Below, piece after piece: positions 12,201 to 24,340 of a DNA stretch of 64,000 nt; position 1 is the first letter of the stretch, and the number at the start of each line of letters is the position of its first letter. The stretch lies in contig OU015569.1 in the NCBI GenBank assembly GCA_907165135.1, positions 10,974,501-11,038,500 of the forward strand, written 5' to 3'. This stretch comes from Oikopleura dioica (taxonomy: Eukaryota > Chordata > Appendicularia > Copelata > Oikopleuridae). The notes below the pieces were generated by a model. That model had not been told where the DNA came from. It did not search any database and saw only the letters and a list, made by a program, of their open reading frames with translations. Made by a program: the position numbers and the translations under genes.

Positions 12201-14511
12201 ATGATTTTTCGAACGTTGTCGCCTTTTTCCATCGACACGATTCTCATGTGATCTTCCTCGTTTACCCAGACGAAGAGGTTGCGATTGTTGTTGTGATAAA
12301 TGCCACGAGCGTCTGGCCAGTGTCGTCCGCAGCCAGAAGAAAGAAGGAGAGTGCTGTCTGGTTCTTGGAAGAGGTTTCCATTCGATCGAAGCTCTTCTTC
12401 TTTCTCAAGACTCATTCCACTTGGCTTTTCGGAATAGCTTCTCGATCCGTGAAGCGGGAAATAGTCGCCTTCTAAGCTTCCTTTCAGAGTTTTCAGACTT
12501 TTGACGATGGCGCTTTCCAGTTTTCTTCGCTCTTCAAAGCCAAGACAAGGAGGCAGTCGGAAGCCTCGAACGGAGCGCCCAGTGCGGCAGCGAGTCGTCA
12601 AGACGTACTGGCCAGTCGGATCAATGGGCGTTTTTGAAAGCTTCTCGACGTTCAAATTCGTTGGATGAGTGGCATCAGCTGCATAGCCGTTGTGTCTAGC
12701 TATCAGATGGGATGAGCATAACTACCTCTTTGCTTCTTGCATATTTTATGATTTTTTTAATCATATTTTTCATCCTGTCCTGAAATGACTGGATCAAAGA
12801 GATCTTTGAAGAGAGTGTACGATTCTTCGTCTCCAGCAACCATTCCGACGGTTTTAATATGTGGATGGCCGGGGTTATCGATGCCAGTCTTGATGCAATG
12901 ACCCAAGGTGACCCCTGATGAGGTCTTCTTGTCTTTTAGTGACGCATAAAGCGCGGGATTAGCTTTAATCGCTTCGGAGAAGAATGAATTGTGAGCCTCT
13001 AAGTCAGGTAGCTCCGCTGGAACGTTAGCACCCAAAAACGTAGCGTTTTTCTCTTCGCAATAATATTCGTTGTTTCCGCAGCCAAGTTGGATCCATTCTG
13101 GCAGCTGGCGGACGGAATCAGACAATCCGTAAGGTGGATAATCCAGTGGAGGTACAGTCAGACAGCAGCCAGTGTAAACGCCAGTCTTGGAGTCTCGGAG
13201 CTGGATTTGAAAAGAGAGATTGACGAAGTTTCTTCCCTTCAAGCCGAGTTGCAAAATTTTAAATTTGTTAAGAGCTAGTTAAGCTGAATCCAAAGTCAAT
13301 CAATCGAAATAAATTATAAATGTGCAACTTTTCCTTCAACAATTTCAGGCTCCTTTCTCCAGTCGTTTTGTCTTCCTTGATTTCAACATCGTCACTAGCT
13401 TCAAATGGCGATTTTCCAAAGAACCACGTGGTCGCACGAGTAGGGGGAGAAATAACAGCCTCCAGAAAAGCTTCGCCCTCGGGTGTGATTGTTTGGTCCT
13501 CGAGAATCTTCGTGAAGGAAATCTCTGGAAACGTAACGATCGCGGACGAACGGACGGAGTCAGCGACGATGCTGACTTTGAAGGCAAGGCTGACGAAGTT
13601 TGCACCATTTTTCAGAAGAAGTTTTCTTTCTCCAGTTTCGTTGTTGCTCTCAAAGACGACATTTTCCCTGGCTGCCAACTCAGAGCCACTATTGATATTC
13701 TTAGTTCGCGAAAATTCTAAGAAATGAATATTTATTTTCCAATTACCCAAAAAGCCATTGAGTCTGCGCATCACAAGGAGAAACAGTAGCGGAGAATTGG
13801 GCGCTGCCATCTTCCCCAACAACAGCGTTTTCCAGAGGACTCGAAAATGAAGCCTCCGCAGGTGGAAAAGTCAATGAAGCGGAGGTGGAAACACCGGCAG
13901 TTCTATCAGCCTGGAGGAGGATATTGAAAGAAAGTCCAACAAAGTTCTTGGCATTTTTCAGCTTGAGAGTTCGCTCGCCACTTTCTGCGTTTGAAATTAT
14001 TTCTACGTCTTCTCCTGCATCAGAAATTGCGCTTTGTCTGAACACCGTTTTCTCATCGCTTTATCTGTTGAGTGACAACGCTAAGACCTGCTTGGTCATA
14101 AAAAACACTTATCATCAAATTGAAAGCCAATTTATAACATAAAACGAGGTGAAAGCACTTAGTCTCAAGATTTTCAAACAATAAGAATAGCTGCACTAAA
14201 ATTATTTTACGAATTTTAGCGTAAATTCATTTAGAAATTTATGGGTAAAAGAAGTTGACTTGGACTTTTTGGAGTTAGTTGAGTTCGTTGATGAAATTTT
14301 TATTTATGAAAATATAGAAAATTTATTGAATTACCCAAAGAACCAGGTCGCTGGCCAGTCAGCTGGAGAAATGACCGCGGTGAGGATGGCTGAGCCATCG
14401 TCATTGATGCACCCGTCGGCCAGGGGCTTGGTAAACTCCACCTATAGACACGAGTTACACCAAGTTCGCTAATCCTCTCTATCTGAGTCAAACCTGCACT
14501 TCGGAGGCCAT
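6283..14511 (-). CDS. Ig-CK chimera: 3 Ig, 4 creatine kinase, 1 Ig and a charged tail
   Basis: Sixteen exons join in phase to 2382 residues. The start is the ATG at 14511 (a six-codon first exon) and the stop the TAA at 6283. Residues ~7-98, 99-195 and 196-285 are Ig-like domains, with repeated SATVSP-type strands, a W-F-F/W-L-F core and G-E-R-x-L-x-L. Four CK domains follow, about 290-720, 725-1165, 1165-1610 and 1610-2040. Each keeps [28 protein letters not shown], the active-site [13 protein letters not shown] and [10 protein letters not shown], i.e. the reactive Cys and phosphate-binding Args. A fourth Ig domain (~2045-2160) and a Lys/Glu-rich tail complete it. Multi-domain CK occurs in flagellar CK (three domains), but Ig domains attached to CK are not something I know; muscle or axoneme anchoring is inferred. 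Introns at 12700-12779 and 11363-11467 use GA donors; 8229-8269 and 7704-7747 use GC. Confidence 0.93.
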
Positions 14512-16172
14512 TCTCGAGTTAGATTGGACCTTACAGCCATTTTCACAGCCTGGATCAAAATTGATCAAAGGGGGATTAGCGCTAAATTCATCCCCCGGCC
14601 TGACCATGCCTTAGTAACTTACTACCTTTTATACTTTTTATATCGAAGTTCAACGAATCATCTTTACAATAAATTGATTATTTTTTACTGAGCGCAAGAC
14701 AATAAAGCCTTTATTTTTGATATCCAATAAATTCATTCTTTGTAAAAAAAAATCCTTGATGCTTAGATTCTAGCTCCCAGAGTGGGAATCTGATTGCGCT
14801 AAATCTGATGAAATGGTTTATTGACAAAATGGAACGGACGGCATTTTTTCTTTGACTGTTTGGACGGATTCCGTTCAACTGCCTGTGCAACTGTATTAGA
14901 ACTTATGCGAGTATTTGAAAAGAAAAGAGTGTTTTCCAATTATCTCTGCCAATTAGGCCGACCCTTGTCAAATTAAACCTAAAGTCAGCGCGGAGGACAA
15001 AAAGTTATATTGATCTCAGTTTAACTAATAGTAATACAGTACAATCTGAATGCAAACTAGAACACTGTATTTTCTGAAGAAAGAACTAGAATCCTTGTTT
15101 ATATTGTCAATTAGATATGATATCTAAGATATCGAAATCGTGGGCCATTATTTCTAGTTGAAGTTCGACCCCAGATATCAGTGATAATTTACTGATAATT
15201 TGAAAAAAATGGAATGACTCTGGAATTATTTTTTACGCGACTTTCCAAAATTATTTGGAGGGGATTTTCTAATTGAATTTTTTGAAATAAAGAGTTGTTT
15301 GAAGAGGCGAGTTAAGTTTGGTCTGCTGCGGCGAGTGAGCAAATTAACTGGATATTTTTTTCTGGTTGAGTAGGGTGCGGTCGGGTGGGGGTTAGGAGAG
15401 TGCTCCCCTGGGGCAGCGCCTTCGAAATCCTCTTTTTCTCCCAATCATCTTCAATCGATCTTTCGCCAAAGCGAGAGCATCTCTACTCCCCAAGAAATAA
15501 GCACGCCCTGTACGAGTAGTGTGTTCAACACTTTCTCACTCCGCTTATTCTCCAAGAGAGATATAGAAACGAAGAAATCAAGGAAGACAACGAAAACGAC
15601 GGGAGTGCGAGTTAACGCGCAAACAGAGCGACTTTCTGTTCATGACCCACCGATGGAGAGAAGTTTATGAAGTGGTTCGGTTGGTGCTTCCTTCCTTTAG
15701 GCGCGGCTCGGAAAAACATGCAGTTAGAAAGGGACTGTAATGATGTGAACCCATTTCGAAAATAATTTTTCAAGATAAAGTAACGTTCGTAGCGGAATAA
15801 ACAGACTAGAAAAACAATAATATCGGCACCCCACCTCCTTGGTTCTTGATTATTTACAGGACTTTTGATAACGAAAGACCATGCTCATATAATAAGAGAT
15901 ACAGTTAGCTTTCGGAACTGAAGATGAACTGGGAGATGAATAAATAATACGTACCCGTTCCTGTACTCGTGTCCTTAATACGTGTCCCGTACTGTATATT
16001 TAACCATAAGCCTAAGAATTCCTCGAGATATTCATTTTTATTTGTGAAAGTAGTGTTTTGATTATCGATTACTCTGATTACTCTTGAGGTCAACTGAGTT
16101 ACTGGAGTTTGATTAAAAGTTATTTTTTATTTCAAAAATTCTTTTTCGAGCCCCAAATAAGCTCTTTTACAG
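14512..16172. other. Intergenic region upstream of two divergent genes
   Basis: This 1.7-kb AT-rich stretch separates the start of the Ig-CK gene from the first recognisable receptor exon. It may hold the receptor's missing signal-peptide exon. An ATG at 15667 opens MKWFGWCFLPL next to a possible splice site, which would suit a signal peptide, but this is weak. No repeats or RNA genes were recognised. Confidence 0.35.
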
Positions 16173-18970
16173 AAGTCAGTCGATTTTGAGAGCGCGTGGG
16201 ACGCAGAAACTGCACTACTCAATGACATTTTCGCTGTATATAACAAAGTAAGTATACTTTGCCAATACTGTATTGCCTGCTTCTAAAAATGACGGCTCAT
16301 TTTGTAAATTAACAAGGAGCAGGCGGCGGATCAATTATCTATCACTGGCGAAGGGACACTTTTGTTAAAATTATAACAAATTATCCGCGATTCAACGCGC
16401 TTGGATGTATATTTCAAAGATCTATTGACTTTCTGTCACATTTGGCGGCGCATGCGCATGAGTTAATTCGTTCAATTGTGTCGACGTGCCAATCGCTTCC
16501 TGGAGCAACACCCGCCCTCATCAATTTTTCAGCTGATACGACCGGTCAACAGCTTCACAGAGCCGGTGGTGGTGACGCTATCGCTAGAAATTACGCAGAT
16601 ACTCGATGTCGACGAAAAGAACCAAGTCATCGCGGTCGAGTGCTGGCTCAGGCAGCAATGGAGAGATGTACATTTGCAGGAAACAGACTCACAAATCTCA
16701 AATTCATTTTCAATAATTAATATTCATTATGCAACGGCAGATTTGTGAGTGGCAAAAAGTGGAACCCGGAACAATACAAAAAGATCGAACAACTTCACAT
16801 TCCAGAAGATCTAATTTGGAAGGTAAAATAATCCATGTCTCGTTCGAACTGGAACATTTCATTTCGAATTTATGTAAAGTGGACATTGCAAAGTTCACAA
16901 AAAAAAACATTTGATAAGATAAATCCCAGAGGAGCCTTAGTTTGAGAAATTAAGAAATAATGAAGATTTAATCATCTACGCTCTCGATCTCCTATTGTTT
17001 TAAGCTTCATAGGAGTTACTATGTTCTCGGTAACACTCAAAGATTCCCCAATTCTAGCGCCGCGGGCTTAGAGTAATAACTAAGGTTCTAATTGAAAGCT
17101 CTTTGGAAAACCTTTGATGAAGAAATTGTTCGATTTCTATTTTTATGTAGAATCTTCAAGAAATATTTTTCTGTCGATAAAATGTCGCTGCTGTCAGAAA
17201 GCGCCATTTCAGTGCTACAGTCGAGCGTGTAACAGTTGTTTCGTTTAGCCGGACATCGTCATGTTTCAAAACGCAGATGGCAACTTCACGGGACAGTTCG
17301 AAACGAAGGCGATCTTGTCGGCGAACGGGCAAGTGAACTGGGAAGTGCCCATGATATTCAGATCCTCGTGCAAAATCGATGTCACCTACTTTCCGTACGA
17401 CACGCAGAACTGCTCGCTCACGTTCGGCTCGTGGACTTATGACAAAGAAGGCAACGGAGAATCCGCTCTTTTTGAATCAATGAACTTTCCGTCCCAACGT
17501 CAGACTAAATTATTTGCTCAAAATTAAATTTTTATCAACACAACTTTTAGAGTATAAATTAGACTCTATCTGATAGACTTTCATCAAGAATTCCGACTTT
17601 AGAACAAACTTTTCTCCTAGACATAATGTTGCACTCAACTATAAATGCGTATCTCCTCAAAAAGAAGTGGATCTGATGATGGGCGATGTCCAGGCAGAGT
17701 CAGTCCTCGCCAAGTTTGTAAAAAACGGCGAGTGGGACTTCCACCACGTCGAGGCTGTTCGACACAACTCGCTCTTTGCCCTGCACGACAACGAAAACGA
17801 CACTCGCAAAGCAGGTACAATCGAAACAAACGCGTTCGCTTATAATTTCTTTTGATAGTGAATAAGTTTCGTTATATTTTATTTTTTCGTTGCATAAATT
17901 GATGAGTGTGTTCAGGGCACAACCATGAACTGACGCAATTCGACGTGTTCGATCATCCAGACATTCAATTTCGGCTGGTGATGCGGCGCTACCCGCTCTT
18001 TTACAACGTCTTCCTCATCACGCCATGTCTTCTCATTTCATTCCTCACCGCGCTGGTTTACTATCTCCCGTGTTCTTCGCATCAGAAAATCACCTTTTGC
18101 ACCTCAGTTCTGCTAGGTATCTTTATATATCCTTGTCTTAACCTCGTACCTATCCTTTTTTCTAGCGCACACTTTCTACCTTATGGTGATAGCAGAAATC
18201 ATCCCCTCTACTGGCGACACGATACCTCTGATTGCCGAGTACTTGCTCCTCAACATGATTTTCATCACGCTTTCCATCGTGATCACTACTCTAGTTTTGC
18301 CAAGGGTTTTCGATTCTTCAGTTTTTTTTTGGGAACTTGACAACACGGGCGCGCCTGCAATTTTGGATTTCCTACTGCACGGGCTATCAATTAAACTTTG
18401 CTTTTTATTCATAAAAGAATCAAGATTAAACCCTGAGTAGAATATACATTACCGCTCGCCTTCCTCTCATCCACCACTGCCGGTGTGGATGCGCCACTTC
18501 TTCCTCCGCTTGCTACCGAGAGTGCTTTGCGTGTCGCCGCCAAATGACGAGCTTGGGATGCTCCTCGCCAAACACGAATGTCAGCTTACACTACATCTAC
18601 TTATAAATGGTCTTCCAGAGAGGTAACAAGAGAAGAAGGTCTCATAATTATCATCTGCTTCAGTGAAAACATCATCCGCGACCAGGCGAGGCGGCTCGCC
18701 CGGGCCGACCACATTCCCGAGGAGTTTGTCCAGACCGCGTCCGACATCGACGACATTTCGCAAAAGTACAAAGACGAGATTCGAAACCAAACTGTAGGAT
18801 CCTTTTCCTTGCTCAAAATAACTCTTTTCTAGGAAATCTCCGAGTGGCGTTTTGTGGCAATTTTGATGGACAGAATCTTTCTCTATCTTTTCCTGCTCGT
18901 GTCGTTGTTTGGGATCGTGGTGCTCTTCCTGCCTGCTTGGGTCGACTACTCTTCCAAAGCCAACAAATAG
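16173..18970 (+). CDS. Nicotinic acetylcholine receptor-type subunit (non-alpha), 5' exon missing
   Basis: Exons starting at 16173, 16533, 16741, 17249, 17621, 17916, 18166, 18441, 18664 and 18833 give a Cys-loop receptor. Visible are [16 protein letters not shown] at the N-terminus, WxPDIV loop A context, a 13-residue Cys loop ([15 protein letters not shown]), FGSW, three clustered membrane helices, the M2 sequence [10 protein letters not shown], an intracellular loop starting HYRSPS and a final M4. There is no vicinal Cys pair in the loop C region, so this is a non-alpha subunit. M2 begins with Gln rather than Glu at position -1'. The exon 16533/16741 junction needs a GC or GG donor. The first exon (start codon and signal peptide) was not identified. 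It would act in the plasma membrane as part of a pentameric ligand-gated cation channel. Confidence 0.9.
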
Positions 18971-19825
18971 ATTAACATATTATTTTTGCACAAACAACTT
19001 TTCAAATAGCCATAGCAACATAATATTGGTGAGACCTTTTCAACTTCTTCTGACCCTGAAATGCAAAGCCTAATAAAATTCAATTAAATATTCTTTAGCC
19101 GTCTTTTTATTTATAATTTCAAGTTGAACTAGGGAGACATCAACGTCAAAAAGTTATTTCGGGAGAAAATTAAAAAGGTGAGTAAAAAAAAAGAGAAAAA
19201 TAAAAGAATCATAAATTGGAGTCATCAGCTTTGCTCATCTCCTCGTCGATGTATTTGATCTCCGAATTAGTAACAAGCACTTATGATATAAAAGTGAATT
19301 TCAAAATCTGATTATTTTTAAATATTTTAGACAAAGTCAACTAAAAATATTTCCATCAGATAACGGTCAAGAGGCCCTCTACAGGGTAGTTTGGTTCAAC
19401 CCCCCGCTGAGGAAGCAGATTCTGTGGCGCCCTCTTTCGGTTGATTTTGCAATAAAACTGAGAGCTACAGGCTACATGCACATCAAAATATAAAATGGAA
19501 AAACTTTTTCTAGCGCAGTAGGAAGAATTTGCTGAAATCGTGCAAGCACTACTTCGATAAACAATAAATAACTTGCGAAAAAACCTGCCAGTCTTATAAA
19601 AAGAATGAAAAAGAATCGTGAATAAAAAGAAGGACTTTTGAAAATGATTATCTTTATTTTGTCTGAATAATAGAAATGTAGAAGTAAGAAGGCACATCAA
19701 AAATGAAAATCGGAAGGAAATGAAAAGCTCTATATTTAAGAGCTGAACTTGTTTGTTTTTAGCTCGTAATTCCTGATGTTTTTTTTTTCACAGAAATCAT
19801 GGAAGAGAACACTTTTGGGTAGGCT
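18971..19825. other. Intergenic stretch
   Basis: AT-rich sequence between the stop of the receptor gene and the stop of the WDR44-like gene, i.e. two converging 3' ends. Short open pieces near 19134-19180 (plus) and 19215-19280 (minus) have splice-like borders but no partner exons, so I do not call a gene. Confidence 0.35.
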
Positions 19826-22800
19826 TCAATTTGAAAAGATTGAAATGCGGCCGGCGTCGTCGCCAGTTGCGATGAATAAAGTTGAGGAATGTAAAGGAAG
19901 CGTAGAAGGAACTGATACGGTGTTTATGCTTGAAGTGTGCATCTGAAATGACTGTAAGTTGCGTTCACGATTCGAGACCTTTCTTACCTTGAATCGTTGC
20001 CATTTCGAAGCGCTCTCGTGTCGATCACTAGAAATGCGCCAGCAATAGGTGGCCCCATCCTCGGAGCCGCAAAAGATCAACTTCTGGACTGGAGAATATA
20101 CAGCCGAAATTATCAGATGCTCTTTTATTTGGACGCCTTTGTATCTTGACGTCATTTGAAAACTGTCGAGCGAGAAGACGCGAATTCTAGAGTCGCCAGA
20201 AGTCACGAGAACTGATGATTTTTCGTCAACAGTTGAAATTCCTAAAAAAAAAAACATAAAAAATCATCCCTCTTCACTTTTTTACCTGTAACTGGTTTTT
20301 CCGAAACCACAATTTCGGTATAATAATTGAGCTTCTCCAGCTCTCGTTCAAAAATAATAACTCGCCCGTCGAAGGTGCCAACAAGAAGCCACTCTCCAAA
20401 TTTGACAAATTCAACGCAGTTGATCATCTCTCCATTTTTCAATCGAGGTTGCAGATGAGCATAGGCCATGACTTTCTCGGACATGATGTCCCAAAATCGA
20501 ACAATTCCGTCGACACTTCCAGAGGCGAAGAATGTTGGGTGTTCTGGGTGGAAACAGACGCACTAAAGTAGTTTTAAGAAAAAAAATTCAATTCTTGATT
20601 TCACTATGAACACTAATTTAGAGGTCAATTGAAGCCATGTGATTTCAATAAGCTCAAAAAGATCACTGGAGGAGTTTATCAGCGTCTGGCCTATCTGTAA
20701 GTATCGAAACGAGAGGATAGTCGAATAAGACCATTACCTTGACAGGTTCAGGATGTTTCAGTGTCAAAATCGCCTCCATCTTGCTCATGTGCCACAAGCA
20801 AACCGAACAGTCACTGCTGGCACTCAACAGCCAATCATCCCCAGACTTCTTGCTCCAAGCTAAGTCGAGTATATCGCCGCTATGGCCAAAATACTGGCGG
20901 AAGGGCACGTCGCAAAATAAATCGTCCGAGTTTGAGCTTTTACTCGTCATCTTGTATTTTTCGCTGTTCGAGGCAGCGTTGAGGATGAACACGGTGATTT
21001 GCGATTCCTTTCCTCCAGCAGCAAGGAGGGTTGAATCGGCGTTGAGCTTCAAAATGTAGATCGGAGACGATTTGCTTTGGTGGCTCAGCTCCTGGACAAA
21101 GCTCAAATCAGACAGTGGCAAATTGTTCGAGCTTGCCCTCAGCAGCTTTTTTGAAGATTTGAGCTTGAGGCTGCCGCTAGAATCGCTCTTCTTACTCATC
21201 GCGCAATCCAGATCAATGTCCGATTCTGGAGGGTCAACGGAGAGTTGGGAGGATTGAGAGTTTTGCTTCAGCGGGTTTTGTCGAGTTCGAAATTTGAGAA
21301 AACGAGACTTGAAAGTTTGGTGAATTCCTTTCACTTTTCGCGCCATGGCGGAGGCGGAAGAGGCAATTGAAGACATTTCAGATGAAAGGGATGAAATTGA
21401 ATCGCATTTTTCTGCAATATTTTTTTTAAAGGAAGCAATTGTAAACCAATAGGTTTTTACCTAAATTTGGAGGCGATTGGGGAGCAATGAAGTTATCAAC
21501 TTCGCAGACTCGTTGAGTTTCGGCGCTAGTTGGAACTTCCGATGAATCAACTTCATTCAAATCGTTTTCTCTGTAAGAATCGCGGCGCAGACTCAAGTTC
21601 GTTCTTGCCGCCATTCGAGAGTGAGTCGATCTCAAAGAGCTTCGGATCGAATCGTCCCTAGGTTTAACTTACCTCAAACGAATTAATGAATTGCTCTTTA
21701 CCGTTTTAATTTTGCATCTCCGTTCAATTCCTCGACAAGTTCGGCACAAGAAAAGTATCGGGAGTTCATTTTTTCACTGTCAAGGCTGGATCTCTTAGAG
21801 TCGTCTTTTCAAGGATATTTTTGGCAAAAGCTAGATTGTCTATTTGCTAATGCTAACTTCGTGTTTATCAAAAATCTCTGGTGAATTAACTCTGTTTCCC
21901 TCGGGTATAAATTAATAGGGGGTAGGGGGTCGTAAACTTGATTTCTTACTAGCGTTTTTGATCAGAGTACACATAGCTCGAAAATCTGTGTAATTTACAG
22001 ACCTTTAAGACCTGAGAGAAGATCTTGAAAGAGGCCTTTAAAAAGCGACTTCGGCAGAAAAGAATAAAGATGGTAATTTCGGTGAAGGTGAATTTTGTTT
22101 ACGCGGCTTTTATAAAGTCTCTTTCAGGATCCTTGAAATCAAAAATATATCCTCTCCTTCAAATTTCTTTCTTCTCCGATCCAACGAGGATGTCTTTGAC
22201 TTATACGCGTTTTCAAAAACGGATTCAACAGAGCTTGTGCCAGAGTAATCTTCTTCCAAATTCTTCGGAGCAAACAGCCTCTTTTTTCAGCGTTTTGAAA
22301 AAGAAGAAAAACCGACGCCGCTACTAGCGCGATGGACAGAGACACGGGAAAATATTAAATTTGATCCGAAGGCTGCGATCGATCGATGAAACCAGATCAT
22401 CCTTTCGGAGTAAGAATAAATTACAATTTAAAACGCGAATGTTTCCTTTGTGAATTCGGCTGTGATCGAGTCGACGGTCGAGTTGGGAGTCAGAAGAGCA
22501 TCGTCTTGTCCTAGTTGGTTACTTTCATTTGATAACTGTTCTTGTTGATAGATTTCAAAACACCCGAAAGGAAAAGTCTTACTTGATGCAGAGTCTTTAC
22601 TTTTGAAGTTGAAGCCTGAACCTAAACGGAAATTCACAGGAAGCGTGTTTGGACGAGGCGCGGATTTCGAGAGGCCGAATTTTGGTGGAGGAGGTCGAGG
22701 CGGTTTTTCTTTTGAAGGAGTTGCTAGAGAGAGAGGATATTATTCAAGGGTTAGATGTTCTTAGGCCCGACAAGATTGTGACCTCGATTTCTACTAAGCT

Positions 22801-22994
22801 GTAGCCTACAGCCTGTAGGTCTAACAAAACTCGCAGTCACCTGATTCCTTCGAAAGCCTCGGCTTCGGCAAAACTTGGCCATTGTCTCCATCACTAGCTA
22901 CAGGAATGAAACAACCGTTTGCTTCTACGGTTGGAGTCTCGAGATCTTCGACTGTATCACTTTCGGCATCATAGAACTCGTCGCTCGAGCTCAT
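19826..22994 (-). CDS. WDR44: WDR44-like WD40 protein
   Basis: Nine exons join in phase (22994-22841, 22723-22583, 22540-22435, 21776-21702, 21657-21461, 21411-20738, 20562-20286, 20241-19988, 19951-19826) to 667 residues. The N-terminus starts MSSSDEFYDAESDT. DEFYDA is the FFAT-like motif position by which vertebrate WDR44 binds VAP proteins of the endoplasmic reticulum. A proline-rich patch (KPPRPPPPKF) follows at residues ~58-67. From about residue 280 WD40 repeats appear, including PFRQYFGHSGDILDLAWSK, a match to WDR44's PFCKYKGHTADLLDLSWSK. Known WDR44 is a Rab11 effector linking recycling tubules to the ER; the same role is inferred here. It is shorter than the mammalian protein, mainly in the N-terminal half. 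The intron at 21777-22434 is unusually long. Confidence 0.88.
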
Positions 22995-23134
22995 AAACAA
23001 CCTGAATTGAAATTTGATTGAGCAACGCTTTTTTTAAATAGAAAAATATTGGCATTTAAATATATAAAAATAATTTGCATAGATGAAGATGGTTTTGAGC
23101 GAAAAAAAGGGGAGACGACTGTGTCTCCCAAAAT

Positions 23135-23467
23135 TCAAGAAGAACGGAAAAGAACAGTTGAACTCGGCTTGGAAATGATATCTTCCAAAATGATCTCGGG
23201 AGCAACGAGACTCTTTTGCGTCAGAAGATTCTTCGTCGTTTTCTTTCTCAGTCCTCCCGTACGAACGTCCCTGACAATCTGCTGACCCAGCTCTCTGTAG
23301 ACCTTAGCAGCCATCCCTGCTATCTTCTTTTTTTCTTTGCAGATTTCGATTTCGCGGAGCATTTGGGCCTTTTCATCCTTTAGTTGCTGGAAGAATTTTG
23401 GACCTTCGCATTCTTCAAGTTCTTGGAGTTCTTTTCGGACAGCCTTTGAATCGTCGTTTTCTTTCAT
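23135..23467 (-). CDS. Small coiled-coil protein, single exon
   Basis: An uninterrupted 110-codon frame from ATG at 23467 to a stop at 23135. Residues 5-60 are charged and helix-prone (KELQELEECEGPKFFQQLK), followed by KVYRELGQQIVRDVRTG and a Ser-rich end. There are no membrane segments. I do not recognise the family. It is divergent from the J-domain gene whose start is 140 bp away, so the two probably share a promoter, and it lies immediately upstream of the WDR44-like gene on the same strand. Confidence 0.6.
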   Translation of the reverse strand: MKENDDSKAVRKELQELEECEGPKFFQQLKDEKAQMLREIEICKEKKKIAGMAAKVYRELGQQIVRDVRTGGLRKKTTKNLLTQKSLVAPEIILEDIISKPSSTVLFRSS

Positions 23468-23607
23468 TCTTTTTATCGGTTATTAAAAAGGGATGCATCT
23501 AGATTTGAGAAATCGGTTGAGAAAATCAGTTTATCAATAATCAGATTTCAGTCATACCTACAGCGTCACTTTCGAAAAAGACCGTTTTTGAGAGACTACC
23601 GGGAAGA

Positions 23608-24340
23608 ATGAAGGACTACTACAGAACTCTTGATGTTACGCCAGAAGCATCGACGGCTGAAATTAAAAAAGCCTACCACAAGATGGCGAGAAAGTTTCAC
23701 CCGGACAAGAATAAAGGTTTGCTTTTATCATGACTTGAAAAGCTTCTAAATAATAAATAGATCAAATTATATAGTATAGTCAAGACGGTAAAAATGACAG
23801 TTTATTTAGCGAAGGACGCGCACGAAATGTTCATCCGGATAAAGGAAGCGTACGAGGTGCTCTCTGACCCGGTGAAACGAAAGCAGTTCGAAGCTGCACG
23901 AGCTGGACCTCGTAACTCTCGACGACATCGCTCGACAAAAGCACGTCGACCACATCCATACAAGCGTCCAGCGCAAGAAAAGGTTTGTCAAAAGCACTTC
24001 ACAGTTTATCTATTTAAACTTTTCTTTAGGAGCCAGAAAAGCGAAAGGGAACTTGGATTGAGCTGACCCTTTATTGGGTCAATTACCCTGGTGGTGAAAA
24101 AGTGAACATTCATAAGCTTCGAAAGGCGCTGAAGATGTGGTGGATCAAAAAAGAAGGCGACTATGTAAAAATAAACTATAGGTAAGTAGATTTCATACTA
24201 TTTTACACAATGACACTGTCAACACTATCAATGATTATTTCAGTAAGCATTCGAAAGCCGAGAGAGATGCTGCAGTTCTACGAGACCAGTTTCCTAAAAT
24301 CGTCGTCCGCTGGATCGATAAGTCGGACTTGATAAACTGA
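23608..24340 (+). CDS. J-domain (DnaJ/HSP40) protein, possibly DNAJC17-like
   Basis: Four exons (23608-23716, 23810-23982, 24030-24181, 24244-24340) join in phase to 176 residues. Residues 1-65 are a J-domain beginning [10 protein letters not shown], with the essential HPD triplet (KFHPDKNK) followed by [22 protein letters not shown] basic Arg/His/Lys linker follows, then about 80 residues starting [15 protein letters not shown]. Length and the J-domain-plus-small-C-domain layout recall DNAJC17, a spliceosome-associated co-chaperone, whose C-terminal domain is an RRM. The C-terminal match here is weak, so only the J-domain assignment is firm. J-domains stimulate the ATPase of HSP70. There is no G/F-rich region or zinc finger, so this is a class C family member. 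Confidence 0.8.

Noticed and set aside
8742-12475. Many plus-strand open frames of 60-180 codons across the CK region
   Set aside because: They are antisense shadows of the repeated, codon-biased CK exons, and the same shadow recurs at each CK copy.
19134-19280. Short exon-like pieces on both strands
   Set aside because: Each has a plausible splice border, but no partner exon could be found, so no gene is called.
22025-22345. Open frames on both strands
   Set aside because: Both lie inside the WDR44-like intron (21777-22434), overlap each other and have low-complexity composition.
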